From the NCBI GenBank assembly GCA_963921425.1, contig OY992834.1, forward strand, positions 13,065,271-13,129,270: a stretch of 64,000 bases of DNA, given 5' to 3'. The DNA is from Dryas octopetala. Its lineage: Eukaryota; Streptophyta; Magnoliopsida; Rosales; Rosaceae. Under the pieces are notes generated by a model that saw only the letters and a list, made by a program, of their open reading frames with translations, was not told the DNA's origin and searched no databases. This document shows, one piece after another, positions 39,401-52,194 of this stretch (positions within the stretch are counted from its first letter, which is position 1; every line of letters begins with the position of its first letter). The position numbers were made by a program, and so were the translations under genes.

Positions 39401-42400
39401 AGCTTGGGTCAATGTAACTTGGCTAAAAGCCTTGAAGAAATCGTTAATGTATCTATTCATGCATGTAACAGCTCTTGTTATTTACCAAAACTGCATGCCT
39501 ATCTCTCAAATCATACTTACCAAAAACAGATATTTTGCTTGTTTTTCACATGTTTTTACAGTTGCTAGTCATTTATGCACGGTAATTATTTGATTTTTTT
39601 AGTTTTTGGGTACCTTCTAATTGATTTTTGAACAATATCAATTTTTAAGATCAACATGTCTTTCATGTGTATCATTACTTAAGTATACAATATATGTTGA
39701 ATGATGTAAACACGTGTGGTTGTGACCTAACATGTAAATTGCATGCTGTAAGCCTGTAATAACATTAAAAAAATTAGAGCATTTAAATCAAAACCAATTA
39801 TAATTGGTAAAGATGTTCAACACCTTATACATCAACATTCAATGTCTTAATTTCATGATCATAATCATAATTGGTAAATATGTCCAACACTTTATAAATC
39901 CCTATCCAATCTCTTAATTTCATGATTTGAGATTCTTTTTCTCAACAAATTTTTCTTTACAATGTCAATTTGTGATTGGCAGGTAAAGAAAATTCTAGTT
40001 TTAATTATTGGGTGGGAAATTTGCTTCTGGGTCTCTGACAATTAATTAATTCTAGCTTATCTATAATCTATGGGGTTAGATTTACTTTGTTTATTGATCT
40101 TCTAGAGTTCTAGACTAGTTGGGACTTGGGAGTTTACTATGTAATTATTGGTTGGGTTAGATTTACCCCCTTGGAGGTGATGTTGATGCATCACTAATTT
40201 AAGGCGCGTGGTTGACAATAACTAAACTGGGAATTGGCTGGAGCAAATTAAATCTCCTGCTTTGTGGAGACAAAGCCAAAGCATATGGCTTTTGGAAGCC
40301 TTTCAAATATTTAAATTGGACTTACTTATAATTTTCTTTGGTTTACTAGCATTATTATTGGGAGAGGGAATTCTTAATTCCTCCCATCGGAAAAGTATTC
40401 ATCCAATATTTTAGGACCTAAACTCTCTTATCATTATTGGATTAATTGTTTTTTAAAATCTTATTGGGTTTTTTTTTCTATGTTTTTTGGTTTCTTGGCT
40501 TGTTGCTACTAAGGTTTACCATTTATTGGTACTATATTTGGTTAATTAATGACAAGAATAAAATAAATAATAAAAGAATTTTTTTTTTTTTTTTTTTTAT
40601 AAGGACATATAGAAAATAGATGAGCAAATCAAGAGAGGCGCTCCACAAAATATGTGAGACTTGAAAAAAATTTGGTTCACAACATCAAAAATTACCAAAA
40701 TTTCTTGCCTTTATTCTCCTCTAACTCCTTTAGCAAAGCATAAAAAATTAATTCTTTTCTTTTCTGTTCTCATTTATTTTTCTTCTTATCTAAAGTAAAC
40801 TAAACATAGTATTCATGAACCATATTGAGATAGGGTTTTGGGTGGGAAGAAAAAGAAAGAAAGAAAAAAGAAGGAAAATAAAGGGGAGATGCCACTCATC
40901 CTTTGAATGGGAGTTGTAATGAATGAGAGGGAGGGAAATTGAAGGAGAATGTAACCCTTTTTAGTCCACTTTCAAAACTGAACAAATTTGAAAGGAAATA
41001 AAAATATCTTGATTTTATCTTTTACCTAAACTACCAATTAGGAACTTAAAAAAAAAAAAAAAAAAAAAAAAAAACTCCAAACTCAAAATGGAGGATTTAA
41101 ATTTGAGATCTCTCCCCCAAAACAGAGAGAATTAGGAAGACAATAATTTATGACGAAAATTTATATCTTCACTCTTTGTCCTTCTCAAACAATCAAATCA
41201 TATTATATCTTCTTCTTTCCCTAAGGTAAACGGTAAACGGTAAACCCATAAACTCATTTCCCATCTCTCTTCTCCTCTTTTTCTCGTGAAATTTGAATCA
41301 AGATTTCAAATTAAAACAAAAAGTAAAGACTAATTAGAGACGTACAAGGGACTTGACTTGAGGTTGGGCTTGGGCTTGAAGCTCTTTGTTTTGGCCACCC
41401 AACTCGGTCCGTACGCGTTTGACCCAACGGCTGTTGTCTGGGGGATCATCAATTCATCATCATTCATCAACTTGCTTTAAAATTTTAATGTCCACTGCAT
41501 CCAATTGTCAAAGGGACAGGTCACATTTCTACCTACAGTCGGCAAACCTGGCCTTTTCATAACTCAAAGTCTTGCTTGTAGTACTTGGCCAAAAAAAAAA
41601 AGTCTTGCTTGTAGTAAAACTAAATGCCACTACCTAATGCCTCATTCCCACAGTTTCTCCAATTTCTTATTCATTACATTTTCAATTTCGTATTTCAAAA
41701 TATTTGATACCCTCATTTAGAAGTGCAGTATTACAAACACAAATTATTGTCTCAATTATTTCAATCTCAATCGACATGATAATATTTCGTTTGTTTATAT
41801 TTGGACTCACTTTTTTTCATTTACTTTAAATAGAAACTAACATGTTATGTGCCACATTAATTAATAATCAACCGTTGATATAATAGTTAGTGATTCTAGT
41901 ATTATTGATAGATTAAGATTTGATTACCTAATGCTTTTTGTACATATGTACTTGTAGACTGAGGGCTTCTTTGGTTGATCAACCCCAACTTAACAGGTTG
42001 CATTTCGAAGTCAATCAACCAATCTTTAGTAAATTCAAATTTTTAACATGAAAATATGAAATCATGAAATATTGCTATTGCGAGTTTTTTTATTTCTTAG
42101 CTTTTTGGGGCGAGATTTTTTTTTTAATTTCTAAATGACCCAAAGAATGCATGAACTTTTTTAATAGGTGAGTTTACTCACCTAGCTCCATTGAAGAAAG
42201 CGGAGCACATTTACAAACTCCAGGTAATTAAGTGATTCTTTCTTTATATGTTGGTACATTTTCTTTGGTTGATCAGTGCTTGTGCAAAAATTACTGTTAT
42301 CTGTTACTAAGTTAGACACATGCATATTGCAGATTTGCAGAGCACACACATATAGACTCCTTGGAAAGTACATGTTTAGAATAAAAGTTAAATATACACA

Positions 42401-43574
42401 TGAAATGTGGTGGCTTGGTTAGATTTATATGTAATTCATGAATGTCTCAATTAACATATTATTTTAGGGTATAGTCGTATAGATAACATATTTTTTATTT
42501 TTTATTTTTGCTCGAAAGAAATCATATTTTTTATTAGCATGAGGTTTTACACCTTTCTACTTCCAGCTAAGATATATAGAACAAGACCTATTCATTCCAG
42601 AGCAGGAGTACTAATAGACAAAATTTGAAGTGTCACCATACTCATAATTATATCATCAGATAATACAGAACAAGAAAATTGAATATACAACTTGTCAATT
42701 TTGTGAGCCGCATATATTAAGACTAGTATGTAGCATGCATGTATGTACGCTTCCACGAAATTTATTATGGGACATAGAAAATTAGAAATTATGACACTTC
42801 TGTCACTTCCTTGTAGATCAAAATTTGATGCAACCAAAGCTTTGACCATTTCGGTTTTGAATTTTGTTTTACACAGTCGTCCTCATAAAAGACAACCATA
42901 TTAAGACTACTCTAAACACACAATAGAGAAAAGAGTCCGGACCTATTGCAAAGCATGCATGGGTTTAGCTCCCAGAATTTTCCAAAACAAGAAAGTTTTA
43001 ACTTTAAACACGTACTAAGCTCCAAAAAGTGTTTTTACACTTAAAATAATCAACGTTATAAGAATTGGGATAGAAAATTAAGAAAAACTCCAAAACTTGG
43101 GAGTTGTATTATAAACACCAAGTTGTAAAACAGCGATTCTTTACACCCTAAGGGCCTAAGTAATTAAGTCGGTCAGAAATGAAATTAAAAAAAAAAAAAA
43201 ACAAAATAAGGAAAAAAAAAAAAAACATAAATTCTGACCGATTGAATTGATTTTTCTCTTTTCAAAGTTTTGCCTTGTTGATCAATCCAAATTCCTAGTG
43301 GATCAATCGACGGAATACTTGGTATACCTACACCTTGCACGCACACTCACTATATCTATATCTATATACGTATACGCTGATAGCCTCTTGATTGATTGTT
43401 TTATTGATTGATGTCTTTCTTTATGAAAAATTTCAAAGTCATTTCTGAGACCCATAATATAAAGCGTTCATTAATTTTAAGGTACTCACAACTCAAAAAG
43501 TTAACTAAAAGCACTCAATCTCACAAATTTAATTTTAAGGTAACATCAATTCACCTACAACTATAAATTTAATT

Positions 43575-43735
43575 TTCACCTGCAGTTTTAGTTTTTACCG
43601 CAGTTTCAGTTTTCACTCGCAATTTCAGTTATAGAGAACACTTTTATAAAGTCGCAGTTTTAGTTGTCTGACACAATTAACAAACTCAAAAAGTCACAGT
43701 TTCAGTTTGCATTTTCATTTTGCAATTTCAGTTCA
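43575..43735. repeat. degenerate minisatellite, unit GCARTTTCAGTT
   Basis: Six variants of GCAGTTTCAGTT (GCAGTTTTAGTT, GCAATTTCAGTT, ACAGTTTCAGTT and so on) occur at irregular 18-50 bp spacing. There is no coding content. Confidence 0.6.
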
Positions 43736-43854
43736 TAATTTTAATATTTTTCTAGATTTGAGTTCCAAATTTTTTGACAAAAAAAAAAGTTCCAGATATG
43801 CGAAAAAGCAGAATAAGAAGATGATGATGAATAAGAGAAGAGAGACATAACGGG

Positions 43855-43856
<2 letters not shown>

Positions 43857-43892
<36 letters not shown>
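43857..43892. repeat. (GA)18 microsatellite
   Basis: A pure 36-bp GA run preceded by a G6 tract. Confidence 0.9.
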
Positions 43893-43896
<4 letters not shown>

Positions 43897-46028
43897 AAAT
43901 GGCAATTGACCATTTTTTAAAATAAGTCAGCTGGCAATGCAACTGATAATTATCTTGTTGTTAAATAAAATTAATTGGTGTATTAGAGATTAAATAAGAT
44001 ACATAACATGCACCCTATAGTAATTAATTCTAATATGAATTTATGAAAGATAGATAGAAAAGACAAAACTGCCTCACCAGAGAGAGACCTAACGCGTAGC
44101 CGACACACAAGATCCAATCTTTTTTCAGTTATTAGAGAAGTGAATTCCAAAACATCTACGAACTTAATTAAACTTTTAGATTGAATATTCAATATGGTAG
44201 TTACCAAGTAAAATTACTCTTAACATGAACCATATATAAGAATTCTCATGTCATCCAAAAGATGGAATATTTATCCACTATATCACCATCTAAAAAAAGA
44301 GGCAAACGTGCAGAGATTGAGCACTAGTCACACATCAAATGATGAATTAAGTGTCTAATAAGATGGTATATAGTATATACTCATCATGCAAGATTTATCA
44401 AAATCAACGACATGATAATATTGCACAGTGCAGTCCAAAAAGGTTGCACATATGTTGACTCAATATTTCTATGCAAAGAAGATCTAGGCTATAGCTATCA
44501 GGATTCAGGGCTATAGAGCACCCACCCACGCAATTCAACTTTTTTAAGCATGTTATAGTACTATAGTGCTTCCTTAGTGCATATATATCTTTAGACTAGG
44601 TCGTATTCTTGTGGTAGCTAGTAACCCACAAAACCATCACTCATGAAGTGTATTATTAGTTAAGCAAAACTAGTAGATGCCATTATAAGTTAAAGCAGGA
44701 AACATACAACCACCCCACTGACAAAAGAAATGCTATTTTAAGGGATCAGTAGTTAGTTTTCCCTGCATTTTGAAAACCAATATTTACTAAAAGAGTAAAT
44801 CATTATTCCAAATCAATTTGAAATTAGTAACCTAATAGATAATTCATCTCAAATTTTAGATCTTCCAATATTGCAGAGTCTGAGTTTGAGTCTGCAATCA
44901 AGGAGTTACACTTTACAGCTATTGAGCTCAAAAACTTAAGCTCAACAAAAAATATATATTAATTTAATTCCCTTCCTCACTTGTGTAGCCTTATTTTACA
45001 TGTGAAAATTAAGGCAAAGAAATGCATATAGGAATAAAACATATATATTTGAATTTAGGACTGTCTATAATCAAAGCATTAATACTATACTTGACAACTA
45101 TATTAATAAATGAATTAATAATATATATCAAGCTAGCAATTTTGAATAATAAGAAAATAAATCAGTACTATGAATGTCATAATTCATTTAAAATTTTAAA
45201 TTATGATGAAACTTAATTGAAACTTCTCAAGAGGGTCCTGTCATTAATGCTCATGAATTGACATAGGAACTTACCTGCACACAATTTCTTAAGAAATGAA
45301 CAGGATTTGAATTTTGCAAGCGAATTTAAAATGGTTATAATTAAAGAAGTGTTTCTCGAAGACACGTTAACGGTTGAATATGTAAAAAAATACTGGAGTT
45401 TTAAATTTTTTATTTACTTCGAACAAAACGTTACTAAACATCGATAGAAGAACTCCCAATGTAGTGTGAATCAGATTCAAAAAAATTTGAGTCGTACTTT
45501 TTGGCTTCACTATAATCATAACCAATGTTATTTTTCAACTGAAGATTGGACGGTTTGGATTAGTGGGGTCCCTACTCCAGTACTCCCTAGTGCGTGTTTC
45601 TATATCCATATGCACACACAATTATTCTTTAATAAAGTCATTAGATAAGATAAGAGAGTTTATTCAATCATTAGTTCTAGTGTAGCACTCACTCTAGATC
45701 GACCTAAACGTTTCTCCAATGAATAAATAAATAATAGAAATTAAAAACATGTCATTTACTTTTCTTCAGACGTTTAAACATTACAAGTTTCATTTACATA
45801 TCCGTGTTTCAAAATTTATAATTTTAAAGCATTCATCCAGAAAATTTGTATTCTTTTACCCAGAAAAATATTATCAGGGACCTTAAACCAATTAAGTATT
45901 TTTATTTTTGGCCGGACACATACTCAAACTAGATTATCATATATATTACAAATCAAACAAGCCATATGGTATCAAAGTTGGAACCAATTAATGCCATCAA
46001 AGAGATCATGTCCTCTTATATAGTAATT

Positions 46029-46037
46029 TTAAATTAA
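46029..46037. repeat. 9-bp target-site duplication, left copy
   Basis: TTAAATTAA, exactly matched at 47114-47122 across the fold-back MULE. Confidence 0.85.
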
Positions 46038-47113
46038 AGGCAAATTACACAAAAGTATTTCAATGAATAAAAAAAAGTTACTTGTAGGTACCTCAATTAC
46101 TGATTTTGCACACCCAGGTACCTCCGTCAACTTTTCCGTCAGGCCTGCCGTTAATTGCCTACGTGGCACACTAGAAACATGCCACGTGGATAAAAAAATA
46201 AAAAAATTTTAAAAAAATGAACTAATTATTTAAAAAAACAAAAAAAAAATAAAAACTCAAAAACAAAAAAAAAACAAAAAACAAAAAACAAAAAAATGGA
46301 GTTGCAGGGGCTAGCTCCCAGCCTCCCTCCGCCTCCCACCCCTCCCTCCGAGACCCACCCAACCCAGCCATCCCCCCCTCCGACCCCAGCTACCCTGCCG
46401 CTGATCCACCCACCACGCCGCCGACCCACTTGACCACTCACCCCCTCTCTCCTCTCTCTGCCTCACTCTTTCTCTCTCCTCGCCCCTCGCTTTCTCTCTC
46501 GGCCTCGCTCGCTCTCTCTCCCCGACCGAGCCACCCACCCCTTTTCTATCCCCTCCCATCTCCTCTCTCTCTACCTCACTCTCTCTCTCTCTCTCTCTCT
46601 CTCTCCCCGAAACCCCAGCCCGACCCGCCCGCCCTGAGCTCCACCTTCGTTCAGATCTATAAGAGAGAGAGAGAGATAGAGAGAGAAACAGAGGGAGAGA
46701 TCGAGAATGACAGAAAGAGAGAGATGGAGCTGGTGGCCGGAGAGGGGAGGGAGGTGGGTGGGTCACTGGGGGAGGCAAAGGGAGGAGGGGGTGGGTCACT
46801 AGGCTCGGGCTGGGCTTGGGCTGGGGTTTCGGGGAGAGAGAGAGAGAGAGGAGAGGGGCGTGGAAAGAGAGGGGGTGGGTCGGCGGCAAGGTGGCTGGGG
46901 TCGGAGGGGTGGGTGGCTGGATTGGGTGGGTCTCGAAGGGAGGGGTGGGAGGCGGAGGTACTCAAGCGATTAACGGCAGACTTGACGGAAAAGTTGACGG
47001 AGGTACCTGGGTGTGCAAAATTAGTAATTGAGGTACCTACGAGCAACTTTTTTTTATTGGGGTACTCAAGCGATATAGGGTGGCTAGTTAAGGTATTTTT
47101 GTGTAATTTGCCC
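46038..47113. mobile_element. fold-back MULE-type element, 1,076 bp
   Basis: The ends (A/G)GGCAAATTACACAAAA are inverted copies, and the pairing continues for more than 100 bp (GGTACCTCAATTACT, TTTTGCACACCCAGGTACC, GTCAACTTTTCCGTC). Inside, a C/T-rich left arm (46316-46650) is largely complementary to a G/A-rich right arm (46740-46960), for example CCGCCTCCCACCCCTCCCT and GAGACCCACCCAA. Nearly the whole element can fold into one hairpin. It is bounded by an exact 9-bp duplication TTAAATTAA, the Mutator-like size. The long Pro- or Gly/Arg-rich open frames across it come from this composition and are not genes. Confidence 0.9.
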
Positions 47114-47122
47114 TTAAATTAA
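47114..47122. repeat. 9-bp target-site duplication, right copy
   Basis: TTAAATTAA, identical to 46029-46037. Confidence 0.85.
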
Positions 47123-48917
47123 CTATCAGTTTATACTTTATAATGATAATTGTTTTGTGCTGGGAACTGAAACGATTATCCAATGCTGATTGATTGCCGC
47201 CAGTCACTGATACAGAAATGGATTTTTTTTTTTTTTTTTTGAGATAGTGTACATGAATTATTGAAATCTAGAAGCTAGCAGTGTTTTTATTAACATTATT
47301 ATTTATCTAATTAATTAATTGCGTTCCTAACCCCATTTAATTATTAAATGGGATAATTTAATAATATCTTTTGGTCTGAAATATACTTTCATTTAATAAC
47401 ATCTTTTTTTTTTGTCATACATTTAATAACATCTTATATGTATAAGAAATGATCACATGTAACCTTAATTGAAATGGTCTAATTAATTTGTCTTAAACAT
47501 GCAATTAAAGAACTTAATTAAAACTTTTGGTCTGTGATGATGAAAGACAATGCCGATAATTAAGCAGATAACTATAGACTAAAAAACTTTAATAAAACTA
47601 GGTCAACGAAACCAAATCTTTCGAAAAAAAAAAGGTCAACCAAACCAATAATAATTTTGATAGACTAATTTGGAGGGTGCAGTGCATGTCAATGGTATTC
47701 TTTATGTAATTAGTGAGGCTCTGGAATCACTGTTTTGAAAGCAAAAATTCTAAGAGTAATGTAATAAATTTAGCCTCCTCATAGTCTTCGATCTTCTTTC
47801 ATTCTTGGAAGGAGATCTAAAGATTGGGGAAGAGAAATCATGAAAATCGAAGTTTGGTTGTGAATATAAGATAGTTATAATTAGTATTTGCCTAATTTTT
47901 TTAAAATCACAGTTTGGCCTTAATTTTTCGTATGGGTCAATTATCAACATATCATCACCAGCTTCTAACTCGAAACATATCATCAACATTGTTTTGCTTA
48001 CTTTTTTTCTTTTCTTTTTTTGTCCATAGGGAAGTGTTTTGTTTTCTAACTCGAAAATGACAAAACTCGACATGCAAAATGAGCAAGCAGCCCCTTGGTG
48101 GACCAAGAGATCGAACTCCATGAATATATGAAATCGCTAATTAAGTTGAATCTTAATCATGTCTGCTTAATTATTTAATTAAGTTAAAATTAGCTGACAT
48201 TCAGCAAAATATCATTGTCATCAAAGAAAGTCGAAGAAAACCACGTTGTTTATTTCCCTCTCACCCATGACAATTAAAACTGCCATAACCATTGGGATAA
48301 GGGAAACAAGGTCATGACAATTAACTAATCATAAAAAATATGTATCTCTAGTTAGTCAACGAAAAGTATAATATTTTCATAATAGAAAGACTTCATTCAA
48401 ATTTTAAAAGGGTCAAGACTCAAGAGCCCGTTTTTAATCCCCCAAAAAAAAAGGGTCAAGAGCCCTAATTTATATAAAAATTGAGAATTTAATAGTGAAG
48501 TTTAATTGTTTAAACGTGGCCAAAAAAAAGTATTGAAGTTTAAACAAACTAGGAGTTAAAGATTGTGATATACTTATACAAAGCATATAACGCCGACATG
48601 ACATAAGCATGGCGTGAGTTCAACTAATTTAAAATGGGCACAATAGGACTATACATACCGTGTTGTGTCAAGAACGACATGAATATTTGTGCTTGCATGT
48701 GCTAGCTTGAATATGAGAGCAAAAAATGAGCTAAAGCCACCCATTTTAACATTGTTTTCTTAGCCCAAAAAAAAGTAGTAGTCAAATTCGATTGTGGTTT
48801 AAGCCAATAAATTTTAGAACCATTGGTTGATTAATATTGTGTTGTTCTTTTTTTAAATGTTCATAATAAATAAAATAATTGTTCATTAACGAATGTTGTT
48901 ACATTGTGTGTTTTATC
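47123..48917. other. gene-free AT-rich spacer
   Basis: No gene that I can support. A 123-aa minus-strand frame at 47750-48121 has no family resemblance. T20 near 47223; otherwise unremarkable. Confidence 0.4.
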
Positions 48918-48931
48918 AAATTGTGGGGTAT

Positions 48932-49030
48932 CCCTCTTGGTTGTGTGCTGCCTTGCTTGATGAAGACACTATTATTGGCCATGAGCCTTAATTGAAGTTG
49001 CTACTTAATTCCCATTAAAAAAAAAAAAAA
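48932..49030 (+). mobile_element. 99-bp retroposed tail (5'-truncated LINE) with 14-bp target duplication
   Basis: The insert begins CCCTCTTGG and ends CCCATT followed by a poly(A) run. It is flanked by an exact 14-bp repeat AAATTGTGGGGTAT (48918-48931 and 49031-49044). This is the signature of LINE-driven target-primed reverse transcription. The body resembles a plant LINE 3' end, but is too short to be certain of the source. Confidence 0.85.
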
Positions 49031-49414
49031 AAATTGTGGGGTATAAGTGCTCCACCATATAAGGTCCCCACTATTAAGAGCATATGGGTCGTTATGGCTA
49101 AAGCAAACTGTCAAAGGAAAGTGAGTCTAAAGCTGCACCGTTCCTGCTCTCTCTTGTTCTAATATGTTCTAAAAATTGAACAAATTATTCTCCTCAAAGA
49201 AAATAATTACCTATGAGATGAAGAAGTGAGTTATAAAATGAAGCATAACAGCAAAGCTGAGGACTTCTGTTTATATATGGTATATTTATATTGGAATTTG
49301 GGTAACTAGGTTTCTATTTGGTCTATCTAGGAATTGTCAACATTTAAGAATAAAAAGGCAGAGAACAACTACTGAACTACTTGGCCTAAAATCTAAATTG
49401 GTATGTGTCATTAA

Positions 49415-49886
49415 GGCCTTGTTTGGTTTCGGAATTTGGGCTTAAAAATGAGAAAGTAATTCCTTTCTATGTATAGTAAATGCAACCATGGGAAATCATT
49501 TCCTATTCCATCGGAAAATGATCCTTCAAAAAGGGGAAAATGAAACCCTCCAAGCAACTCCGGTTTGCATTTCCTTTCCAGTGGGAAAACATTAATTACA
49601 CATTTTCAAGACTAAACTGTCCTCATCAACATTTAAAAATACTAATTATGTCCAACTATTTTCTATGAAAAACATTAATTACATAATTTACGACTGGGTA
49701 TAATTAAAAAATTGAACATTTTTTATTTCTTTGCACAAATCAAACATGTGAATGAAAATAAAAGAGTATTTCTTAGTCCCTTTTACAGCATTACTATAGG
49801 GATAAGAATCTTATACATTCTCTTCCCCCTACAAAATACATAGGAATTAATTTCCCATGAATTTAATTCCCTGACCAAACGAAGCC
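49415..49886. mobile_element. PIF/Harbinger-type MITE, 472 bp
   Basis: Ends GGCCTTGTTTGGTTTCGGAA and (in reverse) GGCTTCGTTTGGTCAGGGAA form inverted termini of the PIF type. The trinucleotide TAA flanks both sides (49412-49414 and 49887-49889), the duplication this superfamily makes. AT-rich interior with no transposase. Confidence 0.8.
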
Positions 49887-49889
49887 TAA

Positions 49890-52066
49890 AGTGCTTGAAA
49901 AGATGGAGTACATATTAATCATATATACAAGTGATGAACACTATTCTATATTTCTATTGTACCCATAAATATTCTCAAATTATATATACTTATTTATTTA
50001 TTTGTCATATTGGAATCCTTAAGCTCAAGATTCCAAAATTGTTGTCTTACCAAAAACAAATGATTCCAAAATTGAATTGATTATTCCACATACTTTTGTA
50101 AATCCCTAATGATTATTCTTCCTATTAATCGATCATTGACAACAAATTAATTTCTAAATGATGGATGACGGCTATAGCTGCTGCTAATTAAGACGGTTAG
50201 AGATAGAGACTTAAGAGTTATTTGAATTAGTCTCAAACGAGCAGTATATACAGTACAATTCACATGCACATATGTTTTTAATTAAATTATCTATCTAGCA
50301 ATACATTCAAATGAGGAACTCATTTGGTTTGCAACTTTGATGTGGTCTAATTTGTCTTAAACAAAGAAATATTCAACTATCCAACTACGGTCAATAATAA
50401 TTAATGCCGATAATGAGCAATGATATGATAATATATAACTCTTTACTTAATTTGAAGTTTGAACAATGATAATCAGTAACCAATGACGTACTAAAGAAGT
50501 TCTTTTTTCTTTCTTTTTTTTTTTTGTCTCTTACAAGTTACAAAGAATCAATTTTAAATGGGATTTGACGCTTGATTAAAAAATAAAATTCTACTTTCTG
50601 ACAGTATTATATATTTAACTATGATTTAAAGAGTATTTAATTGTGCTTTATTATAAATATTGGCCCAGCCCATTTGGCTCAATGGTCCCCCTGTCATGGA
50701 TGCAATCTGGACCAAATTAATTAGATTGGGCCCAATGCATCCACTGAATTTAAAATACATGTAAAATATCCACCATCCTACCCCCTCTTACCCAAGTTTT
50801 AGATTATATATCCAAACCTCTTTTCCTTCACTTTGTCACACCCTCTCCTTGGCTTTTGGTAGTTATTATGTCAGTAAATTATTGGATATAATTGATATAC
50901 CGCCACGTGTGTACCCAATCTTACGTGTAAGGGTATTGTTGGATGTCATGTTTATATTTGTAGGGTATAGTATTAATAACATTCGCTTATATTATAACAC
51001 ATAGATTGGTTATATCACGTGCCAGTATATCGATTATACAGAATAATTTCTCATATTTTAGTTTAGTAAAAAAGAGACCATAAATCCAATTTATGTAAAT
51101 GTTCAAACCCTACTAGTGGAAAATGTTTACCAAAACTAACTAAAAGTCCGTCAAAAACTAATCGATTTGGCAAAAAACAAAACCAAAACACCCTTGTTAT
51201 CCACAAATTGGCAAATGGGGTACATTAAGATCTCTCCACTAATGAGGAATTAGGATGTTATTTTTTATTTTTGTGTCGTTTAGGGTTTTCAGGCTGGTTA
51301 GGGTTCATGTTCAAGTTATTGGGATTGTTGCTTTTCATCTGTTTTGCTCTAGGTTTTTCTTTGTTTTGTGGTTGTTGGGCTCCATCTTTTCTCGGCTTTG
51401 GGCCATTTTCTTTATTTGTTGGTGTGACTGGCCTGTTGGGGTGCTTGGGCTTTGTTTGCATATTCGTTATCATTTGGTCTTCTTAAATGAAATCAAGTTC
51501 AGTATGAATGTATGATGCATTACTCGCGGATTAAATCTCATAATAATTTTTCTTAAAAAAAATCTCATAATAATTTTCTATTATGTCAGAGTAAATTGTG
51601 GCAGGTTCCATGCAAATTTGAATTTAGACCGACTTTAAAATAACATTCCATTCCTCCACAATTGGGAAGGATTTGAAAGATCTCAAATAAGCTCTTCAAG
51701 TATTTTAAACACACCTTTGGGCACAAGAAATTGATTCATTCACTGTTTATTCTCGTAATATTAGAAGGTTTTTATTTTATTTTTTAAATATGTTATTTTT
51801 ATACCTTAATTAAATTGTAATGACCAATATATAGTCTACTCCAGCGGTTAAAACTCAACGAATAAAGTCATGTATTTTGTGAAGAAAATCTCTCTCATGA
51901 GTAGGAATGTTGAGACTTTGCACAGACATGCTAATGAATGGTAGTATGGTATTGGTACCATAATTAAGATTACATCACGAAAAACAAAAGAAAAGAAAAA
52001 GGTCAGAGAAGGCTTGAACACGTCCAATGCAGAACAGTACTCTTGTTACTATATTAAAAATTGCAA
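49890..52066. other. gene-free AT-rich spacer
   Basis: No supportable gene. The stretch 51250-51530 is G/T-rich on the plus strand, reads as a hydrophobic frame, and may be the 3' part of an old LINE, but no domain or poly(A) tail supports that. Confidence 0.4.
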
Positions 52067-52176
52067 TTATCTTTAGAGTTGCAACAATTTTTTTTTTTTT
52101 TTTTTTCTTTTAGGGTTGCAACATTATTCATTTAACTATCAAAACTTTAATATAATCATCTTTAGGGTTGCAACTA
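52067..52176. repeat. three copies of CTTTAGGGTTGCAAC with a poly(T) tract
   Basis: TCTTTAGAGTTGCAAC, TTTTAGGGTTGCAAC and TCTTTAGGGTTGCAAC occur within 110 bp, just downstream of the MYB stop codon, with a T22 run between the first two. Confidence 0.7.
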
Positions 52177-52194
52177 ATCAATCACTTCTTTGAC

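Larger units (their letters stand above)
39401..46028. other. long gene-free AT-rich spacer
   Basis: I find no supportable gene in more than 6 kb. Contents: T20 near 40579, A24 near 41049, a degenerate repeat at 43575-43735, (GA)n at 43857-43892, and scattered short open frames without family resemblance. Unrecognised old transposon debris is likely but not shown. Confidence 0.5.

Noticed and set aside
42592-42849. 85-aa hydrophobic minus-strand frame
   Set aside because: Looks membrane-like, but AT-rich DNA readily gives Ile/Leu/Phe-rich frames, and no family fits.
46226-47122. Several 70-230 aa open frames rich in Ser, Pro, Arg and Gly
   Set aside because: They follow the C/T- and G/A-rich arms of the fold-back MULE and mirror each other on the two strands.
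47750-48121. 123-aa minus-strand frame
   Set aside because: No motif, no promoter signal and no homology that I recognise; a chance frame is more likely.
51255-51515. 86-aa plus-strand hydrophobic frame, possibly a LINE end
   Set aside because: G/T-rich and somewhat like a LINE 3' region, but there is no domain, poly(A) tail or target duplication to support it.
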